Assembly (NCBI RefSeq): GCF_001579805.1
Contig: NZ_CP014546.1
Coordinates: 3,472,001-3,536,000, forward strand
DNA length: 64,000 nt
Source of the DNA: Pseudomonas azotoformans
GTDB taxonomy: Bacteria > Pseudomonadota > Gammaproteobacteria > Pseudomonadales > Pseudomonadaceae
Direction of reading: 5' to 3'
In this document: positions 1-11,309 of the stretch, in pieces
How positions within the stretch are numbered: the stretch's first letter is position 1
How the letters are laid out: every line of letters starts with the position of its first letter
The notes under the pieces: generated by a model
Told to the model about the DNA's origin: nothing
The model's input: the letters and a program-made list of their open reading frames with translations, nothing else
Databases searched by the model: none
Translations under genes and position numbers: made by a program

Positions 1-172
1 CTTCCCTTATGAGTACCCGGCGCTGTTCTCGATGATCATTGCGTTCGTCGGCATCTGGTTCTTCTCCATCACCGACAAGTCGGCGGCGGCAGAGAAAGAG
101 CGTGCGCTGTACTTCCCACAGTTTGTGCGTTCGCAGACTGGTCTGGGATCGAGTGGGGCGGTGTCTCACTAA
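1..172 (+). CDS. actP: Cation/acetate symporter ActP, 3' end (partial)
   Basis: Only the last 56 codons are in the window; the frame enters at base 2 and stops at TAA 170-172. The translation has one hydrophobic segment ([17 protein letters not shown]) followed by a charged tail ending [15 protein letters not shown]. This matches the C-terminal transmembrane helix and cytoplasmic tail of ActP, the sodium:solute symporter that takes up acetate and often follows acs-linked genes. The upstream part is outside the window, so its operon cannot be judged. A strong intrinsic terminator follows at 193-224. The name rests on the tail resemblance. Confidence 0.8.
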   Translation, partial: FPYEYPALFSMIIAFVGIWFFSITDKSAAAEKERALYFPQFVRSQTGLGSSGAVSH

Positions 173-192
173 GGTAATAGCTGGATAGGAAA

Positions 193-224
193 ATACCCCG
201 GTCGAAAGGCCGGGGTATTTTTTT
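193..224 (+). terminator. Intrinsic terminator after actP
   Basis: The stem ATACCCCGG / CCGGGGTAT closes a short loop and is followed by a run of seven T. It lies 20 bases after the actP stop codon and ends plus-strand transcription. Confidence 0.9.
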
Positions 225-280
225 GTCTATAAATTAGAGATTGATCTGACAAAACTGTTTCTCAAATCCTGCACAAATAA

Positions 281-309
281 AAACGGCCTCCACTAAGGGA
301 GGCCGTTTT
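281..309 (-). terminator. Intrinsic terminator of gltA
   Basis: The stem AAACGGCCTCC / GGAGGCCGTTT lies just past the gltA stop codon. Read on the minus strand it ends in a T-rich run. A-runs and T-runs flank both sides, so it may also stop leftover plus-strand transcription from actP. Confidence 0.85.
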
Positions 310-328
310 CAGTGCAACTAAGCGAGGC

Positions 329-1618
329 TTACTTGCGATCTTCCAGCTTGGTGATGTCACGCGACTCGTAGCCGGTGTACAGCTGGCGCGGGCGGCCAAT
401 CTTGTACGGGCTGGAGAGCATTTCTTTCCAGTGGGAGATCCAGCCCACGGTCCGCGCCAGGGCGAAGATCACGGTGAACATGCTGGTTGGAATGCCGATC
501 GCCTTGAGGATGATCCCCGAGTAGAAGTCGACGTTCGGGTACAGCGAGCGTTCGATGAAATACGGGTCGGTCAGGGCGATCTCTTCCAGGCGCATGGCCA
601 GTTCGAGTTGCGGATCGTTCTTGATGCCCAGTTCCTTCAACACTTCGTCGCAGGTCTTTTTCATCACGGTGGCGCGCGGGTCGCGGTTCTTGTAGACCCG
701 GTGACCGAAGCCCATCAACTTGAACGGATCGTTCTTGTCCTTGGCCTTGGCGATGAACTTGTCGATGTTGGACACATCGCCGATTTCATCGAGCATGGTC
801 AATACGGCTTCGTTCGCACCGCCGTGGGCAGGGCCCCACAGTGCGGCGATACCGGCGGCGATACAGGCGAACGGGTTGGCACCCGAAGAACCCGCCAGGC
901 GCACTGTAGAGGTCGATGCGTTCTGCTCGTGGTCGGCGTGGAGGATGAAGATCTTGTCCATCGCGGCAGCGAGCACCGGGCTGATCGGTTTGATCTCGCA
1001 CGGGGTGTTGAACATCATGTGCAGGAAGTTTTCCGCGTACGTCAGGTCGTTGCGCGGGTACATCATGGGCTGGCCCATGGAGTACTTGTAAACCATTGCG
1101 GCCAGGGTCGGCATCTTTGCAACCAGGCGGATCGCGGAAATTTCGCGATGCTGCGGGTTATTGATGTCGAGGGAGTCGTGATAGAAGGCCGACAGGGCGC
1201 CGACCACACCGCACATGACGGCCATCGGGTGGGCGTCGCGACGGAAGCCGTTGAAAAAGGTCTTCAGCTGCTCGTGAACCATGGTGTGGTTCTTCACGGT
1301 GCTGACGAACTGGGCTTTCTGCTCGGCTGTTGGCAATTCGCCATTTAGCAGCAGGTAGCAGGTTTCCAGATAGTCCGACTGTTCAGCAAGCTGCTCGATC
1401 GGGTAGCCGCGATGCAGCAAAATGCCATTATCACCGTCGATATAGGTGATCTTCGACTCGCAAGAGGCGGTCGACATGAAGCCTGGGTCGAATGTGAAAC
1501 GGCCCGTGGCCGTCAGGCCCCGTACGTCGATAACATCGGGACCAACGGTGCCGGTTAAAATGGGCAGCTCGACGGGGGCTGCGCCCTCGATGATCAACTG
1601 CGCTTTTTTGTCAGCCAT
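329..1618 (-). CDS. gltA: Citrate synthase (type II)
   Basis: Condenses acetyl-CoA and oxaloacetate to citrate and CoA, the entry step of the TCA cycle, in the cytoplasm. The 429-residue product has the length of the hexameric, NADH-regulated citrate synthases of Gram-negative bacteria. Catalytic motifs are visible: [10 protein letters not shown] around the first active-site His, [10 protein letters not shown] around the second, and [14 protein letters not shown] around the third His and CoA/oxaloacetate contacts. The catalytic Asp lies in NVDFYSG. The ATG at 1618 has GGAGG just upstream on the minus strand (plus-strand CCTCC at 1623-1627). It faces away from the sdh-suc operon across a 363-base spacer, the usual Pseudomonas arrangement. 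Confidence 0.98.
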   Translation of the reverse strand: MADKKAQLIIEGAAPVELPILTGTVGPDVIDVRGLTATGRFTFDPGFMSTASCESKITYIDGDNGILLHRGYPIEQLAEQSDYLETCYLLLNGELPTAEQKAQFVSTVKNHTMVHEQLKTFFNGFRRDAHPMAVMCGVVGALSAFYHDSLDINNPQHREISAIRLVAKMPTLAAMVYKYSMGQPMMYPRNDLTYAENFLHMMFNTPCEIKPISPVLAAAMDKIFILHADHEQNASTSTVRLAGSSGANPFACIAAGIAALWGPAHGGANEAVLTMLDEIGDVSNIDKFIAKAKDKNDPFKLMGFGHRVYKNRDPRATVMKKTCDEVLKELGIKNDPQLELAMRLEEIALTDPYFIERSLYPNVDFYSGIILKAIGIPTSMFTVIFALARTVGWISHWKEMLSSPYKIGRPRQLYTGYESRDITKLEDRK

Positions 1619-1675
1619 GTGGCCTCCTATTTATGCTTCAAATCATCAGACAGACCCCCACGCAGGGCCCGCACC

Positions 1676-1703
1676 ACTATATTGATATAAATCCAGATGT
1701 CAA
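1676..1703 (-). promoter_or_regulatory. sigma70 promoter of gltA
   Basis: On the minus strand there is TTGACA (1703-1698), 16 bases, then TATAGT (1681-1676). Both hexamers are close to consensus. The implied start is near 1669, which leaves a leader of about 50 bases before the gltA ATG. Confidence 0.75.
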
Positions 1704-1817
1704 TTTGCCTAAAGTCTTGCACCAGAAGGCTTTAACCGTACTTTTTCCTCGAAATTGACTGCCATTTACGCCTTTTATCCCGTCAGCGCAATCCGCTATT
1801 AGGGTGAGGTGAGCGCG

Positions 1818-1846
1818 TTGTCATTAGTAACCTAACTGTCTATACT
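1818..1846 (+). promoter_or_regulatory. sigma70 promoter of the sdh-suc operon
   Basis: TTGTCA (1818-1823), a 17-base spacer and TATACT (1841-1846) form a near-consensus promoter. The start would be near 1853, giving a leader of about 130 bases before sdhC. That leader can fold: TTGGGG at 1885-1890 pairs with CCCCAA at 1930-1935. The rest of the 1619-1981 spacer shows nothing else I can name. Confidence 0.7.
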
Positions 1847-1981
1847 CGGCCACCGACCGCCAAGGGCTTTTGGGCTTGCTTTCATTGGGGGTCGCACTCC
1901 CTGGGTGGTGCTTACCTGACCAGTGCACTCCCCAACAACTTTGCCCTGATTGTTAGGGGCTCTTCAGTGTGAAAAAAAGCC

Positions 1982-2356
1982 GTGAATAGCCAACGACCTG
2001 TAAACCTAGACCTAAGGACCATCAAACTCCCCATCACCGGCGTTACGTCGTTCCTGCACCGTGTTTCCGGCATCATCCTGTTCCTGGGCTTGGGCATCAT
2101 GCTTTATGCATTGAGCAAATCCCTGGGTTCCGAGGAAGGTTACGCCGAGGTGAAGGCATGCTTGACCAGCCCGCTGGCCAAGTTCGTAGCATGGGGCCTC
2201 CTGTCCGCTCTGCTGTATCACCTGGTAGCCGGTGTGCGCCACTTGATCATGGATGCGGGTATCGGTGAGACGCTGGAAGGCGGCCGCCTGGGCTCGAAAA
2301 TCATCATCGCCATTTCCGTGGTGCTGATCGTTCTGGCAGGAGTTTGGATATGGTAA
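1982..2356 (+). CDS. sdhC: Succinate dehydrogenase cytochrome b556 subunit
   Basis: Membrane anchor of complex II, which binds heme b and ubiquinone together with SdhD. The 124-residue product has three hydrophobic helices. It carries the SdhC signature RPVNLDLRTIKLP...SFLHRVSG, with the quinone-site Ser/Arg region, and a heme-ligand His in YHLVAGVRHLIMD. The start is GTG at 1982: a TGA lies in frame four codons upstream and no later ATG leaves an intact N terminus. No clear Shine-Dalgarno sequence is visible. It overlaps sdhD by 7 bases. Confidence 0.95.
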   Translation: MNSQRPVNLDLRTIKLPITGVTSFLHRVSGIILFLGLGIMLYALSKSLGSEEGYAEVKACLTSPLAKFVAWGLLSALLYHLVAGVRHLIMDAGIGETLEGGRLGSKIIIAISVVLIVLAGVWIW

Positions 2357-2718
2357 CCAGCGTTACGAACCTTTCGCGTTCGGGCCTCTATGACTGGATG
2401 GCACAACGTGTGTCTGCGGTCGTTCTCGCGGCTTATTTCATTTTCCTGATCGGATACCTCGTCGCAAATCCAGGCATCAGCTATGAGCAATGGCATGGCC
2501 TGTTTTCCCACAATGCGATGCGAATCTTCAGTCTGCTGGCCCTTGTAGCCCTGGGCGCACACGCCTGGGTCGGCATGTGGACCATCGCGACCGACTACCT
2601 GACGCCGATGGCGCTGGGCAAGTCCGCGACTGCAGTACGTTTTCTCTTCCAGGCAGTCTGCGGCGTCGCGATGTTCGCTTACTTCGTCTGGGGTGTGCAG
2701 ATTCTTTGGGGTATCTGA
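2350..2718 (+). CDS. sdhD: Succinate dehydrogenase membrane anchor subunit
   Basis: Second membrane anchor of complex II, contributing the other heme ligand and part of the quinone site. It has about 122 residues with three transmembrane helices. The sequence GLYDWMAQRVSAVVL and the later AHAWVGMWTIATDYL are typical of SdhD, the latter holding the heme-side His. I take ATG 2350, inside the end of sdhC and preceded by AGGAG at 2338-2342, rather than the TTG at 2344. Four bases separate its stop from sdhA, so translation is probably coupled along sdhCDA. Confidence 0.94.
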   Translation: MVTSVTNLSRSGLYDWMAQRVSAVVLAAYFIFLIGYLVANPGISYEQWHGLFSHNAMRIFSLLALVALGAHAWVGMWTIATDYLTPMALGKSATAVRFLFQAVCGVAMFAYFVWGVQILWGI

Positions 2719-2721
2719 TTC

Positions 2722-4494
2722 ATGGCTAACATTCCAACTATTTCATTCGACGCCATCATCATTGGTGGCGGCGGTGCTGGCATGCGCGCTGCGCTGCAGC
2801 TGGCCCAGGGCGGTCACAAGACTGCCGTGATCACCAAAGTGTTCCCGACCCGTTCCCATACCGTGTCGGCCCAGGGTGGCATCACCTGCGCCATCGCTTC
2901 TGCCGATCCGAACGATGACTGGCGCTGGCACATGTACGATACCGTCAAGGGTTCCGACTATATCGGTGACCAGGACGCTATCGAATACATGTGTCAGGAA
3001 GGCCCGGCCGCGGTGTTCGAGCTGGATCACATGGGTCTGCCGTTCTCCCGTACCGAGCAAGGCCGCATCTACCAGCGTCCATTCGGCGGTCAGTCGAAGG
3101 ATTACGGTAAAGGCGGGCAGGCTGCCCGTACCTGCGCCGCTTCCGACCGTACCGGTCACGCGCTGTTGCACACCCTTTATCAGGGCAACCTGAAAGCCGG
3201 TACCACGTTCCTGAACGAGTACTACGCTGTCGACCTGGTGAAAAACGCCCAGGGCGAATTTGTCGGTGTAATCGCTATCTGCATCGAAACCGGTGAAACC
3301 ACCTACATCCGCGCCAAGGCTACCGTGCTGGCGACGGGCGGTGCAGGCCGTATCTACGCTTCTACCACCAATGCCCTGATCAACACCGGTGACGGCGTCG
3401 GCATGGCACTGCGTGCTGGCGTACCGGTACAAGACATCGAAATGTGGCAGTTCCACCCGACCGGTATTGCCGGCGCTGGTGTACTGGTTACAGAAGGTTG
3501 CCGTGGTGAAGGTGGTTACCTGATCAACAAGCACGGCGAGCGTTTCATGGAGCGTTATGCTCCGAACGCGAAAGACCTTGCCGGTCGTGACGTTGTGGCC
3601 CGTTCGATGGTTAAAGAGATCATCGCCGGCAACGGCTGTGGCCCGAATGGCGACCACGTACTGCTCAAGCTCGATCACCTGGGCGAAGAAGTGCTGCACA
3701 GCCGTCTGCCAGGTATCTGCGAGCTGTCCAAGACCTTTGCTCACGTTGACCCGGTGGTTGCTCCGGTGCCGGTTGTTCCGACTTGCCACTATATGATGGG
3801 CGGCGTGCCGACCAACATCCACGGCCAGGCGATCACCCAGAACGCCGAAGGCCAGGACGAAATCATCCACGGTCTGTTCGCCGTAGGCGAAGTGGCTTGC
3901 GTATCGGTACACGGTGCCAACCGCCTGGGCGGCAACTCGCTGCTCGACCTGGTGGTATTCGGCCGTGCTGCTGGCCTGCACCTGGAAAAAGCGCTGACCG
4001 ACGGCATCGAATACGATGACGCCACCGACGCCAACATCGAAGCTGCCCTGGCTCGCCTGAACGCTCTGAACGAGCGCACCGACGGCGAAGACGTGGCTAC
4101 TCTGCGTCGCGAGCTGCAAAGCTGCATGCAGAACTACTTCGGTGTGTTCCGTACCGGCGAATACATGCAGAAGGGCATCGCCCAGCTGGCTGATCTGCGC
4201 AAGCGTATCGCCAACGTCAAGATCAACGATAAGAGCCAGGCGTTCAACACCGCTCGTATCGAAGCCCTTGAACTGCAAAACCTGCTGGAAGTGGCCGAAG
4301 CGACCGCAATCGCTGCCGAGGTTCGTAAAGAATCCCGTGGTGCCCACGCCCGTGAAGACTTTGAAGACCGCGACGACGAAAACTGGTTGTGCCACACCCT
4401 GTACTTCCCGGGTGACAAGCGCGTAACCAAGCGTGCCGTGAACTTCTCGCCGAAGACGGTTCCGACGTTTGAACCGAAGATTCGGACTTACTAA
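2722..4494 (+). CDS. sdhA: Succinate dehydrogenase flavoprotein subunit
   Basis: Oxidises succinate to fumarate on a covalently bound FAD and passes electrons to SdhB; it sits on the cytoplasmic face of complex II. The 590-residue length is standard. Visible features are the N-terminal dinucleotide fold [15 protein letters not shown], the FAD-attachment His in [10 protein letters not shown], the substrate region [21 protein letters not shown], and the capping-domain [19 protein letters not shown]. The ATG at 2722 is four bases after sdhD. No unusual features were seen. Confidence 0.98.
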   Translation: MANIPTISFDAIIIGGGGAGMRAALQLAQGGHKTAVITKVFPTRSHTVSAQGGITCAIASADPNDDWRWHMYDTVKGSDYIGDQDAIEYMCQEGPAAVFELDHMGLPFSRTEQGRIYQRPFGGQSKDYGKGGQAARTCAASDRTGHALLHTLYQGNLKAGTTFLNEYYAVDLVKNAQGEFVGVIAICIETGETTYIRAKATVLATGGAGRIYASTTNALINTGDGVGMALRAGVPVQDIEMWQFHPTGIAGAGVLVTEGCRGEGGYLINKHGERFMERYAPNAKDLAGRDVVARSMVKEIIAGNGCGPNGDHVLLKLDHLGEEVLHSRLPGICELSKTFAHVDPVVAPVPVVPTCHYMMGGVPTNIHGQAITQNAEGQDEIIHGLFAVGEVACVSVHGANRLGGNSLLDLVVFGRAAGLHLEKALTDGIEYDDATDANIEAALARLNALNERTDGEDVATLRRELQSCMQNYFGVFRTGEYMQKGIAQLADLRKRIANVKINDKSQAFNTARIEALELQNLLEVAEATAIAAEVRKESRGAHAREDFEDRDDENWLCHTLYFPGDKRVTKRAVNFSPKTVPTFEPKIRTY

Positions 4495-4505
4495 GGGTGG
4501 CTGCC

Positions 4506-5210
4506 ATGTTGAAAGTCAGTGTTTATCGCTACAACCCTGATCAGGACGCTGCGCCGTTCATGCAGGAATTCCAGGTCGATACCGGTGGTAAAGACCTGAT
4601 GGTGCTGGATGTATTGGCACTGATCAAAGAGCAGGACGAAGGTTTCTCCTATCGTCGCTCTTGCCGTGAAGGTGTGTGCGGTTCCGACGGCATGAACATC
4701 AACGGCAAAAACGGCCTGGCGTGCATCACGCCGCTGTCCGCCGTGGTCAAAGGCAACAAGCTGATCGTTCGTCCTCTGCCAGGTTTGCCGGTTATCCGTG
4801 ACCTGGTCGTCGATATGAGCATCTTCTACAAGCAATACGAGAAAGTTAAGCCGTTCCTGCAGAACGACACGCCGGCTCCGGCCATCGAGCGTCTGCAGTC
4901 CCCGGAAGAGCGCGAGAAGCTCGACGGTCTGTACGAGTGCATCCTGTGCGCTTGCTGCTCGACCTCTTGCCCGTCCTTCTGGTGGAACCCGGACAAGTTC
5001 CTGGGTCCAGCTGCCCTGCTGCAAGCGTACCGCTTCCTGGCAGACAGCCGTGATACCAAGACGTCCGAGCGTCTGGCTTCGCTGGATGACCCGTTCAGCG
5101 TATTCCGCTGCCGCGGGATCATGAACTGCGTCAACGTATGTCCCAAAGGCCTGAACCCGACTAAGGCCATTGGTCACATCCGTAACATGCTGCTGCAGAG
5201 CGGCGTGTAA
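4506..5210 (+). CDS. sdhB: Succinate dehydrogenase iron-sulfur subunit
   Basis: Carries electrons from FAD to ubiquinone through three Fe-S clusters. The [2Fe-2S] cysteines are in SCREGVCGSDG (plus a later Cys at GLAC). The [4Fe-4S] and [3Fe-4S] cysteines are in CILCACCSTSCPSFWW and CRGIMNCVNVCPKGLNP. I prefer ATG 4506 (234 residues, starting MLKVSVYRYNPD) over the in-frame GTG at 4497, because AAGGG at 4493-4497 is well spaced for 4506 and the family starts at this point. It ends the sdh part of the operon; a 262-base spacer follows. Confidence 0.96.
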   Translation: MLKVSVYRYNPDQDAAPFMQEFQVDTGGKDLMVLDVLALIKEQDEGFSYRRSCREGVCGSDGMNINGKNGLACITPLSAVVKGNKLIVRPLPGLPVIRDLVVDMSIFYKQYEKVKPFLQNDTPAPAIERLQSPEEREKLDGLYECILCACCSTSCPSFWWNPDKFLGPAALLQAYRFLADSRDTKTSERLASLDDPFSVFRCRGIMNCVNVCPKGLNPTKAIGHIRNMLLQSGV

Positions 5211-5251
5211 CTGACGTTGTAGTAAAAGCAGGACCGTTGTGCCCGTAAATG

Positions 5252-5285
5252 CTACGGCGCAGGCTTCAACCGGCGCCGTAGTTTT
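5252..5285 (+). terminator. Terminator-like hairpin between sdhB and sucA
   Basis: A perfect 9-bp stem CTACGGCGC / GCGCCGTAG encloses a 12-base loop and is followed by TTTT at 5282-5285. It lies 41 bases after the sdhB stop. It can act as a partial terminator or as an mRNA 3'-end stabiliser separating sdhCDAB from sucAB levels. Confidence 0.6.
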
Positions 5286-5472
5286 AACTTGAGCAGCGAC
5301 TTACAAAGCCGCGGCTCTTATTTTGAAGAAATGAGACAAGCAGGGGCATTCGGGTTGGTACCCGAACTATCAGCGTGATCCTAAGTGGCTTGTTTTGGTC
5401 GCTGCACTTGGCCTTTTGCAAGCAAACTCGGTGTTTTCGCCGGTGGTGTCCCCAAATCGAGGGTGACCAAGC

Positions 5473-8304
5473 ATGCAAGAAAGCGTGATGCAGCGCATGT
5501 GGAACAGCGGCTATCTTTCAGGTGGTAACGCTGCCTATGTGGAAGAGCTTTATGAGCTCTACCTGCACGACCCTAACGCTGTGCCAGAAGAATGGCGCAC
5601 CAAATTTCAGACGTTGTCTTCAGACGGCAACGCTGCCACCGATGTATCGCACGCCACAATTCGCGATCAGTTTGTGCTGCTGGCAAAGAACCAGCGCCGC
5701 GCCCAACCGGTTTCCGCCGGCAGCGTGAGCAGTGAGCACGAGAAGAAGCAAGTTGAAGTACTGCGACTGATCCAGGCCTACCGGATGCGCGGCCACCAGG
5801 CGGCCCAGCTTGACCCGCTGGGGCTCTGGAAGCGTCCTGCACCTGCTGACCTGTCGATCAATCATTACGGCTTGACCAATGCCGATCTTGATACGACCTT
5901 CCGTGCCGGCGACCTGTTCATCGGCAAAGAGGAAGCGAGCCTACGCGAAATTCACGAAGCGTTGCAGCAGACATATTGCCGCACCATCGGCGCTGAGTTC
6001 ACGCACATCACCGATTCCGAGCAACGCCACTGGTTCCAGCATCGCCTGGAAGGTGTGCGCGGTCGTCCGGTTTTGTCCGCAGACGTACGCAGCCACTTGC
6101 TTGAGCGCGTAACCGCTGCCGAAGGCCTGGAAAAATACCTGGGTACCAAATACCCGGGCACCAAGCGTTTCGGTCTGGAAGGCGGCGAAAGCCTGATCCC
6201 GATGCTCGACGAGCTGATCCAGCGTTCCGGTTCCTACGGCACCAAGGAAATCGTGATCGGCATGGCCCACCGTGGTCGCCTGAACGTGTTGGTCAACACC
6301 TTCGGCAAGAACCCGCGTGAGCTGTTCGACGAGTTCGAAGGCAAGAAGAAGGTCGAGCTGGGTTCCGGTGACGTTAAATACCACCAGGGTTTCTCGTCCA
6401 ACGTGATGACCACCGGCGGTGAAGTTCACCTGGCCATGGCCTTCAACCCATCCCACCTGGAAATCGTTTCTCCAGTGGTCGAGGGTTCGGTCCGTGCTCG
6501 CCAGGATCGTCGTAACGACACCACCGGTGAAAAGGTCCTGCCGATTTCCATCCACGGTGACGCGGCATTCGCCGGTCAAGGCGTGGTCCTGGAAACGTTC
6601 CAGATGTCGCAGACCCGCGGCTTCAAGACTGGCGGTACCGTTCACATCGTCATCAACAACCAGGTTGGCTTCACCATCAGCAACCCGCTGGACGCGCGCT
6701 CCACCGAGTACGCGACCGACGTTGCCAAGATGATCCAGGCGCCGATCCTCCATGTGAATGGTGATGATCCGGAAGCCGTGTTGTTCGTGACCCAGTTGGC
6801 CATTGACTACCGCATGCAGTTCAAGCGTGACGTGGTGATCGACCTGGTCTGCTACCGCCGTCGCGGTCACAACGAAGCCGACGAACCAAGCGGCACCCAG
6901 CCGTTGATGTACCAGCAGATCACCAAGCAGCGCACCACCCGTGAGCTGTACGCCGAAAGCCTGACCAAGGCCGGCGTGGTTGACGATGCGCGTGTTCAGG
7001 CCAAGGTCGATGAATACCGCAACGCGCTGGACAATGGTCTGCATGTTGTAAAAAGCCTGGTCAAAGAGCCGAACAAAGAACTGTTCGTCGACTGGCGTCC
7101 GTACCTGGGCCACGCCTGGACTGCGCGTCACGATACGTCGTTCGATCTGAAAACCTTGCAGGAATTGTCCGCCAAGCTGCTGGAAATTCCTGAAGGCTTC
7201 GTGGTTCAGCGCCAAGTGGCGAAGATCTACGAAGACCGTCAGAAGATGCAAGCCGGCGGCCTGCCGATCAACTGGGGTTACGCCGAAACCATGGCGTACG
7301 CGACCCTGGCGTTCGAAGGTCACCCGATCCGCATGACCGGCCAGGACATCGGCCGTGGTACGTTCTCGCACCGTCACGCGGTATTGCACAACCAGAAAGA
7401 CGCGGGCACCTACATCCCGTTGCAGAACCTGTACGAAGGCCAGCCACGTTTCGACCTGTACGATTCGTTCCTGTCCGAAGAAGCGGTTCTGGCGTTCGAA
7501 TACGGTTACTCGACCACCACGCCAAACGCGCTGGTGATCTGGGAAGCCCAGTTCGGCGACTTCGCCAACGGCGCCCAGGTGGTGATCGACCAGTTCATCA
7601 CCAGCGGCGAGCACAAGTGGGGTCGCCTGTGCGGTCTGACCATGCTGCTGCCACACGGTTATGAAGGTCAGGGTCCTGAGCACTCCTCGGCCCGTCTGGA
7701 GCGTTACCTGCAGCTGTGCGCCGAGCACAACATCCAGGTGTGCGTGCCGACTACCCCGGCCCAGATCTACCACTTGCTGCGTCGCCAGGTAATCCGCCCG
7801 CTGCGCAAGCCGCTGGTAGTGCTGACGCCGAAGTCGCTGTTGCGTCATAAATTGGCCATCTCGACCCTGGAAGATCTGGCGGATGGTTCGTTCCAGACCG
7901 TGATTCCAGAAATCGACACGCTGGACGCGGCAAAAGTGACTCGCCTGGTCCTGTGCAGCGGCAAGGTCTATTACGACTTGCTGGAAAAACGCCGTGCCGA
8001 AGGCCGCGAAGACATCGCCATCGTGCGTATCGAGCAGCTTTACCCGTTCCCGGAAGACGACCTGATGGAGGCCATCGCGCCTTACACCAACCTCACCAAC
8101 GTGGTGTGGTGCCAGGAAGAACCGATGAACCAGGGCGCGTGGTACAGCAGCCAGCATCATTTGCGTCGCAGCATGGGTAACCACAACAAGGCGCTGAACC
8201 TGGAGTACGCCGGTCGTGATGCTTCTGCAGCACCTGCGTGTGGTTATGCGTCGATGCACGCCGAGCAGCAGGAAAAACTGCTGCAAGATGCTTTCACTGT
8301 TTAA
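5473..8304 (+). CDS. sucA: 2-Oxoglutarate dehydrogenase E1 component
   Basis: Thiamine-diphosphate enzyme that decarboxylates 2-oxoglutarate and transfers the succinyl group to the lipoyl arm of SucB. The 943 residues fit the family. The N-terminal segment WNSGYLSGGNAAYVEELYELY is the usual E2/E3-contact region. The ThDP/Mg motif starts at GDAAFAGQGVVLE, followed by INNQVGFTISNP. RRGHNEADEP is the substrate-binding His region. The ATG at 5473 follows GAGGGTG. It forms an operon with sucB, lpdG and sucCD. Confidence 0.98.
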   Translation: MQESVMQRMWNSGYLSGGNAAYVEELYELYLHDPNAVPEEWRTKFQTLSSDGNAATDVSHATIRDQFVLLAKNQRRAQPVSAGSVSSEHEKKQVEVLRLIQAYRMRGHQAAQLDPLGLWKRPAPADLSINHYGLTNADLDTTFRAGDLFIGKEEASLREIHEALQQTYCRTIGAEFTHITDSEQRHWFQHRLEGVRGRPVLSADVRSHLLERVTAAEGLEKYLGTKYPGTKRFGLEGGESLIPMLDELIQRSGSYGTKEIVIGMAHRGRLNVLVNTFGKNPRELFDEFEGKKKVELGSGDVKYHQGFSSNVMTTGGEVHLAMAFNPSHLEIVSPVVEGSVRARQDRRNDTTGEKVLPISIHGDAAFAGQGVVLETFQMSQTRGFKTGGTVHIVINNQVGFTISNPLDARSTEYATDVAKMIQAPILHVNGDDPEAVLFVTQLAIDYRMQFKRDVVIDLVCYRRRGHNEADEPSGTQPLMYQQITKQRTTRELYAESLTKAGVVDDARVQAKVDEYRNALDNGLHVVKSLVKEPNKELFVDWRPYLGHAWTARHDTSFDLKTLQELSAKLLEIPEGFVVQRQVAKIYEDRQKMQAGGLPINWGYAETMAYATLAFEGHPIRMTGQDIGRGTFSHRHAVLHNQKDAGTYIPLQNLYEGQPRFDLYDSFLSEEAVLAFEYGYSTTTPNALVIWEAQFGDFANGAQVVIDQFITSGEHKWGRLCGLTMLLPHGYEGQGPEHSSARLERYLQLCAEHNIQVCVPTTPAQIYHLLRRQVIRPLRKPLVVLTPKSLLRHKLAISTLEDLADGSFQTVIPEIDTLDAAKVTRLVLCSGKVYYDLLEKRRAEGREDIAIVRIEQLYPFPEDDLMEAIAPYTNLTNVVWCQEEPMNQGAWYSSQHHLRRSMGNHNKALNLEYAGRDASAAPACGYASMHAEQQEKLLQDAFTV

Positions 8305-8348
8305 CGCCTTCGCGCTGACTGAAACCGAATTTTAAGGACCCACAGATA

Positions 8349-9569
8349 ATGGCTATCGAAATCAAAGCCCCGTCATTCCCGGAATCGGTTGCCGATGGCA
8401 CCGTTGCCACCTGGCACAAGAAACCAGGCGACGCTGTAAAGCGTGACGACCTGATCGTCGACATCGAGACCGACAAAGTCGTGCTGGAAGTGTTGGCCGA
8501 AGCTGACGGCGTGCTGGGCGCAATCGTTGCTGAAGAAGGCGCTACCGTTCTGTCGAACCAGGTACTGGGCTCGATCGAAGAGGGCAGCGCTGCTGCCGCT
8601 GCTCCTGCTGCAGCACCGGCAGCCGCCGCTGCCCCTGCCGCCGCTCCGGCTGCTGGCGCTGAAGACCCGATCGCTGCACCGGCTGCCCGTCAGCTGGCTG
8701 AAGAGAACGGCATCAACCTGGCGTCCGTCAAAGGCACCGGCAAAGACGGTCGCATCACCAAGGAAGACGTGGTTGCTGCTGTTGAAGCCAAGAAAAACGC
8801 TCCAGCTGCCGCACCTGCCAAGGCTGCTGCCCCGGCTGCCGCTGCTCCAGTGTTCGCCGCTGGCGACCGCACCGAGAAGCGTGTACCGATGACTCGCGTA
8901 CGTGCCACCGTGGCCAAGCGTCTGGTTGAAGCACAGTCGAACATGGCGATGCTGACCACCTTCAACGAAGTCGACATGACCGAAGTCATGGCCCTGCGTT
9001 CGAAGTACAAGGATCTGTTCGAGAAGTCCCACAACGGCGTACGCCTGGGCTTCATGTCCTTCTTCGTGAAAGCGGCCACCGAAGCGCTGAAACGCTTCCC
9101 GGCTGTCAACGCTTCCATCGACGGCGGCGACATCGTTTACCATGGCTACGCAGACGTCGGCGTAGCCGTATCCAGCGACCGTGGCCTGGTGGTGCCGGTA
9201 CTGCGTAACGCCGAGCTGATGAGCCTGGCTGAAATCGAAGGCGGCATCGCCGGCTTCGGCAAGAAAGCCCGTGACGGCAAGCTGACCATCGACGAGATGA
9301 CCGGCGGTACCTTCACCATCACCAACGGTGGTACCTTCGGTTCGATGATGTCGACGCCGATCGTCAACCCGCCACAAGCCGCAATCCTGGGCATGCACAA
9401 CATCATCCAGCGTCCGATGGCCATCAACGGCCAAGTCGTGATCCGCCCAATGATGTACCTGGCGCTGTCGTACGATCACCGCCTGATCGATGGTAAAGAA
9501 GCCGTGACTTTCCTGGTGACCATCAAGAACCTGCTGGAAGACCCGGCTCGTCTGCTGCTGGACATCTAA
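8349..9569 (+). CDS. sucB: Dihydrolipoamide succinyltransferase (E2 of 2-OGDH)
   Basis: Core of the 2-oxoglutarate dehydrogenase complex; it moves the succinyl group from the lipoyl arm to CoA. The domain order is clear: one lipoyl domain (residues ~1-77) with the lipoylated Lys in [11 protein letters not shown], an Ala/Pro-rich swinging linker, an E3-binding domain ([14 protein letters not shown]), a second Ala-rich linker, and the catalytic domain (~175-406) ending in the YDHRLIDG motif with the catalytic His. The 406 residues are normal. It lies 44 bases after sucA with AAGGA before the ATG. Confidence 0.97.
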   Translation: MAIEIKAPSFPESVADGTVATWHKKPGDAVKRDDLIVDIETDKVVLEVLAEADGVLGAIVAEEGATVLSNQVLGSIEEGSAAAAAPAAAPAAAAAPAAAPAAGAEDPIAAPAARQLAEENGINLASVKGTGKDGRITKEDVVAAVEAKKNAPAAAPAKAAAPAAAAPVFAAGDRTEKRVPMTRVRATVAKRLVEAQSNMAMLTTFNEVDMTEVMALRSKYKDLFEKSHNGVRLGFMSFFVKAATEALKRFPAVNASIDGGDIVYHGYADVGVAVSSDRGLVVPVLRNAELMSLAEIEGGIAGFGKKARDGKLTIDEMTGGTFTITNGGTFGSMMSTPIVNPPQAAILGMHNIIQRPMAINGQVVIRPMMYLALSYDHRLIDGKEAVTFLVTIKNLLEDPARLLLDI

Positions 9570-9570
9570 A

Positions 9571-11105
<1,535 letters not shown>

Positions 11106-11143
11106 GCGAGATAATAAGAAACCACGGCGGAGTTGCCCGTCGT

Positions 11144-11231
11144 GAGCCTTGCGCGCAAGACTCACCGCGGAATATCCGCTGGACGCAGCCTTGCGCAGCT
11201 TTACGGGGCTTGAGCCCCGCAAGTTGCGCAA
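11144..11231 (+). promoter_or_regulatory. Structured spacer (two hairpins) between lpdG and sucC
   Basis: The 204-base spacer holds two separate inverted repeats. GAG-C-CTTGCGCGCAAG-A-CTC (11144-11163) is almost a perfect palindrome. The second is a nested structure: TTGCGCA (11191-11197) pairs with TGCGCAA (11225-11231) outside CGGGGCT-TG-AGCCCCG (11204-11219). No T-run follows, so RNA processing, stabilisation or an attenuator is more likely than simple termination. Confidence 0.5.
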
Positions 11232-11309
11232 GCAGCAGTCACAGGTGGCGCGGCACTCATAATGAGCGCAGCGCCGAATGCGCAGTACCTAACGAAGACG
11301 GTAAAAAGC

